A DNA stretch of 15,091 nucleotides from JBAROU01 sp049642385 (GTDB lineage: Bacteria; Chloroflexota; Dehalococcoidia; DSTF01; RBG-16-68-14), in the NCBI GenBank assembly GCA_049642385.1, contig JBAROU010000024.1:1-15091 (forward strand), given 5' to 3'. The notes below the pieces were generated by a model. It saw nothing but the letters and a program-made list of their open reading frames with translations. It did no database searches and was not told the origin of the DNA. Both the position numbers and the translations under genes were made by a program. Within the stretch, counting starts at the first letter, position 1; each line of letters starts with the position of its first letter. Of the stretch, positions 13,411 through 15,091 are shown one piece after another.

Positions 13411-14385
13411 ATGGGCGTGCTCGACGGCAAGGTCGCGATCATCACAGGCTCGGGCCGCGGCATCGGTCGCGGCATGGCGCTGCTCTTCGCGAAAGAAGGC
13501 GCGAAGGTCATCGTCGTCGACCCCGGCGTGAACGTGGACGGCACGGGCACCGACGCCGGGCCCGCCGACCAGGTCGTCGAAGAGATCAAGGCCGCTGGCG
13601 GAGAGGCGAGCGCTTGCTACGAGTCCGTCGCCACGATGGACGGCGGCGAGAAGATAATTCAGACGGCTCTGGACGCCTATGGGCGGCTGGACGTCCTCGT
13701 GAACAACGCTGGCATCCTGCGCGATCGCATGATCTTCAACATGAGCGAGGAGGAATGGGACGCCGTTATCGCCGTCCACCTCAAAGGCCACTTCTGCTGC
13801 ACGAAGCCAGCGTCGATCATCTTCCGGCAGCAGCGCTACGGTCGACTGATCAACTTCTCGTCCGTATCGGGCCTCGTCGGCCTGCCGGGCCAGTCGAACT
13901 ACGGCGCGGCGAAGTCGGGCATTGCTGGCTTCACACGCGTCGTTGCGCGCGACCTGGGGCGCTACGGCGTCACCTGCAACGCCATCTCGCCCGGCGCAGC
14001 CACGCGCATGACGGCGACCGTGCCGGACACGGCGCGCCAGTTGCGTTCGCGCGCGGCGGGTGGACAACAGGCGCAGGCCCAACAAACGCAGCAGACCCCG
14101 CCCGGCCGCGACCCTGAGATGGTTGCGCCGATGGCGGCGTACCTCGCCAGCGACGACGCGTGGAACATCAACGGCTACATCTTTGCCGTCGCCGGCAGCA
14201 GCGTTTCCGTGCTGCAGAACCCATCGGCGGCACGCACGCTCTGGAAGCCGGCGATGTGGACCGTGGACGAGCTTGTCGAAATGGTGCCGCGCCAGCTCAT
14301 GCAAGGCATCGCGAACCCTGCTCCGCCGCCGCCGGACCTCGAGATCCCCGGACGATCAGCGGAGGCTGCTCCGGCGGCGAGCTAA
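13411..14385 (+). CDS. HSD17B4/MFE-2-like short-chain dehydrogenase
   Basis: 324-aa SDR. Cofactor motif TGSGRGIG (12-19), Asp37 after the second strand (favouring NAD), NNAG (98-101), catalytic Ser151, Tyr164 and Lys168 in SSVSGLVGLPGQSNYGAAKS. The stretch NNAGILRDRMIFNMSEEEWD with VHLKGHF closely follows the dehydrogenase domain of peroxisomal multifunctional enzyme 2 (HSD17B4), which oxidises (R)-3-hydroxyacyl-CoAs. Odd parts: a Gln/Ala-rich insertion at 214-234 (GGQQAQAQQTQQTPPGRD) where substrate-loop residues usually lie, and a C-terminal extension of about 55 residues beyond the SDR core (WTVDELVEMVPRQLMQGI, then a proline-rich tail). Start ATG 13411 lies one base after the hydratase stop; an upstream extension of the frame is hydratase sequence in another phase. 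Confidence 0.93.
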   Translation: MGVLDGKVAIITGSGRGIGRGMALLFAKEGAKVIVVDPGVNVDGTGTDAGPADQVVEEIKAAGGEASACYESVATMDGGEKIIQTALDAYGRLDVLVNNAGILRDRMIFNMSEEEWDAVIAVHLKGHFCCTKPASIIFRQQRYGRLINFSSVSGLVGLPGQSNYGAAKSGIAGFTRVVARDLGRYGVTCNAISPGAATRMTATVPDTARQLRSRAAGGQQAQAQQTQQTPPGRDPEMVAPMAAYLASDDAWNINGYIFAVAGSSVSVLQNPSAARTLWKPAMWTVDELVEMVPRQLMQGIANPAPPPPDLEIPGRSAEAAPAAS

Positions 14386-14397
14386 GCGAGGAGAGCA

Positions 14398-14748
14398 ATG
14401 ATTACCGGCGTCCATGCGCTCTTTTACACCACACAGCCGGAGGAAGCGCGCGCTTTCATCCGAGACAAACTCGGCTTCCCATACACCGACACCGGCGACG
14501 GCTGGCTCATTTTTGACCTGCCAGGGGGCGACGTCGGCTGCCACCCATCCGATCGAGCCTTGCACGGCATCTCGTTCTACTGCGACGACATAGGCGCGAC
14601 GATGGCTGACCTGGCGTCTAAGGGCGTGCAGCTCACTCCGATCGTCGAAGAGGAGTGGGGCGTGCACACTACATTCGAGATTCCGGGCGGCGGACCCGTG
14701 CAACTCTACCAGCCCAAGTACGATCGGAACGCAAAGCATCATGGCTGA
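14398..14748 (+). CDS. Small VOC (glyoxalase/bleomycin-resistance fold) protein
   Basis: 116-aa protein with the paired beta-alpha-beta-beta-beta units of the vicinal oxygen chelate fold: ITGVHALFYTTQPEEARAF then KLGFPYTDTGDGWLIFDLPG, and HGISFYCDDIGATMADLASK then WGVHTTFEIPGGGPVQLYQP. Candidate metal ligands are His6, His56 and Glu94. The usual final glutamate of the metal site appears as Gln102, so metal binding is uncertain. Family roles include isomerases, epimerases (methylmalonyl-CoA epimerase is a member) and antibiotic binding; none can be assigned. ATG 14398 has GAGGAG a few bases before it and follows the SDR stop by 12 bases, so it shares the unit. It overlaps the next gene by eight bases. 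Confidence 0.88.
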   Translation: MITGVHALFYTTQPEEARAFIRDKLGFPYTDTGDGWLIFDLPGGDVGCHPSDRALHGISFYCDDIGATMADLASKGVQLTPIVEEEWGVHTTFEIPGGGPVQLYQPKYDRNAKHHG

Positions 14749-15091
14749 CCGACTGAACGGACGCACTGCAATGCTTAGCGGTAGCGAGCGTATACACAAT
14801 GGCGGCGCACCCATCACCACACTCAGCGAATTTTGGCAGTGGGCCTACTCAAATCTCTGGGATGATGTAATTCGTGGCGCCTTTGCTGAGTTTGTCGTGG
14901 CTCGTCGCCTAGGGTTGCAACCTCTGGTATCGAGCATCTTCGAACCCTGGGTGTCTTACGACCTCAAGACAGCAGATGGCTTGATGGTGGAAGTAAAGTC
15001 GTCATGCTCTCAGCAGGCTTGGAAAACAAAGAGACCAACAAGCATCCAATTCCCGGTCAAGAAAACTCAGCCGATGAACAAGGGCTACAGC
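14741..15091 (+). CDS. PD-(D/E)xK nuclease-like protein (partial, C-terminus off window)
   Basis: 117 codons run in frame from ATG 14741 to the right edge. The protein begins MADRLNGRTAMLSGSERI; ATG 14771 (MLSGSERI) is an alternative start, and no strong ribosome site supports either. Visible elements: a helix with Glu50 (GAFAEFVVARRLGL), then PWVSYDLKTADGLMVEVKSS at 69-88. Asp74, Glu84 and Lys86 in the D...ExK arrangement, with the preceding helix glutamate, match the core of restriction-endonuclease-like folds. SCSQQAWKTKRPTSIQF follows. Similar short D-x(n)-EVKSS proteins occur in restriction and defence settings, but I assign no function. By hand count the last 150 bases are about half G+C, well below the neighbouring genes (up to about 75% in parts of the SDR), suggesting recent acquisition. 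It overlaps the VOC gene by eight bases in another frame. Confidence 0.72.
   Translation, partial: MADRLNGRTAMLSGSERIHNGGAPITTLSEFWQWAYSNLWDDVIRGAFAEFVVARRLGLQPLVSSIFEPWVSYDLKTADGLMVEVKSSCSQQAWKTKRPTSIQFPVKKTQPMNKGYS

Noticed and set aside
9755..14304. Long open frames antisense to the thiolase-like, PHP and SDR genes
   Set aside because: Arginine-rich and without family similarity; the opposite strand is plainly coding.
1..15091. tRNA, rRNA, CRISPR arrays, insertion sequences and riboswitches
   Set aside because: Nothing recognisable was seen on either strand; non-coding gaps are all under 250 bases and are described above.

Overview
The window is GC-rich and almost fully coding. It has two divergent halves that meet in a short non-coding stretch at about 8540-8780. 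The base composition, the split nuo operon and the set of (R)-specific acyl-CoA enzymes suggest a Chloroflexota-type bacterium, perhaps Dehalococcoidia or SAR202-like. That assignment is inferred from gene content and style only; there is no rRNA or other marker here.

Left half (1-8538, all minus strand): a compact operon for respiratory complex I (NADH:quinone oxidoreductase), read in the order nuoA-C-D-H-J-K-(63-aa ORF)-L-M-N, with nuoN cut by the left edge. Genes overlap or sit within about 20 bases of each other. The nine nuo genes are exactly the subunits that carry no cofactor. All five Fe-S or FMN subunits (NuoB, E, F, G, I) are absent: nuoA runs straight into nuoC, and nuoH straight into nuoJ. 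Residues for quinone binding (NuoD) and proton pumping (NuoK, L, M, N) are present, so this looks like a working membrane and quinone module whose electron-input subunits must come from elsewhere. An extra 63-aa cysteine-free ORF, resembling DUF2007 proteins, sits between nuoK and nuoL. nuoJ has no ATG, GTG or TTG at its proper N-terminus but has a CTG behind a strong Shine-Dalgarno sequence.

Middle (8539-9076): a candidate nuo promoter, a hairpin-bearing sequence of dispersed-repeat type, a 68-aa J-domain-like protein without the HPD motif, and a promoter with an inverted repeat just downstream.

Right half (8781-15091, plus strand): an acyl-CoA catabolism region in three apparent transcription units. 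Unit 1 is a DUF35 Zn-ribbon/OB protein with an SCPx-type thiolase-like protein that lacks the nucleophilic cysteine. Unit 2 is a nitronate monooxygenase-like flavoprotein followed one base later by a PHP-domain hydrolase. Unit 3 has its own good promoter and encodes two hot-dog (MaoC-type) proteins, an HSD17B4-like SDR, a small VOC protein, and a truncated gene with a PD-(D/E)xK-like motif. The two hot-dog proteins look like a non-catalytic/catalytic pair. Together with DUF35 and the thiolase-like protein they match the parts list of the mycobacterial ChsH1-ChsH2-Ltp2 hydratase/retro-aldolase complex, but as separate polypeptides. The SDR would perform the next dehydrogenation in an MFE-2-like (R)-specific route. 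The substrate cannot be read from the sequence.

The last gene (14741 to the edge) is clearly lower in G+C and may mark the start of an accessory or defence-related segment outside the window. I see no tRNA, rRNA, CRISPR array or insertion sequence.
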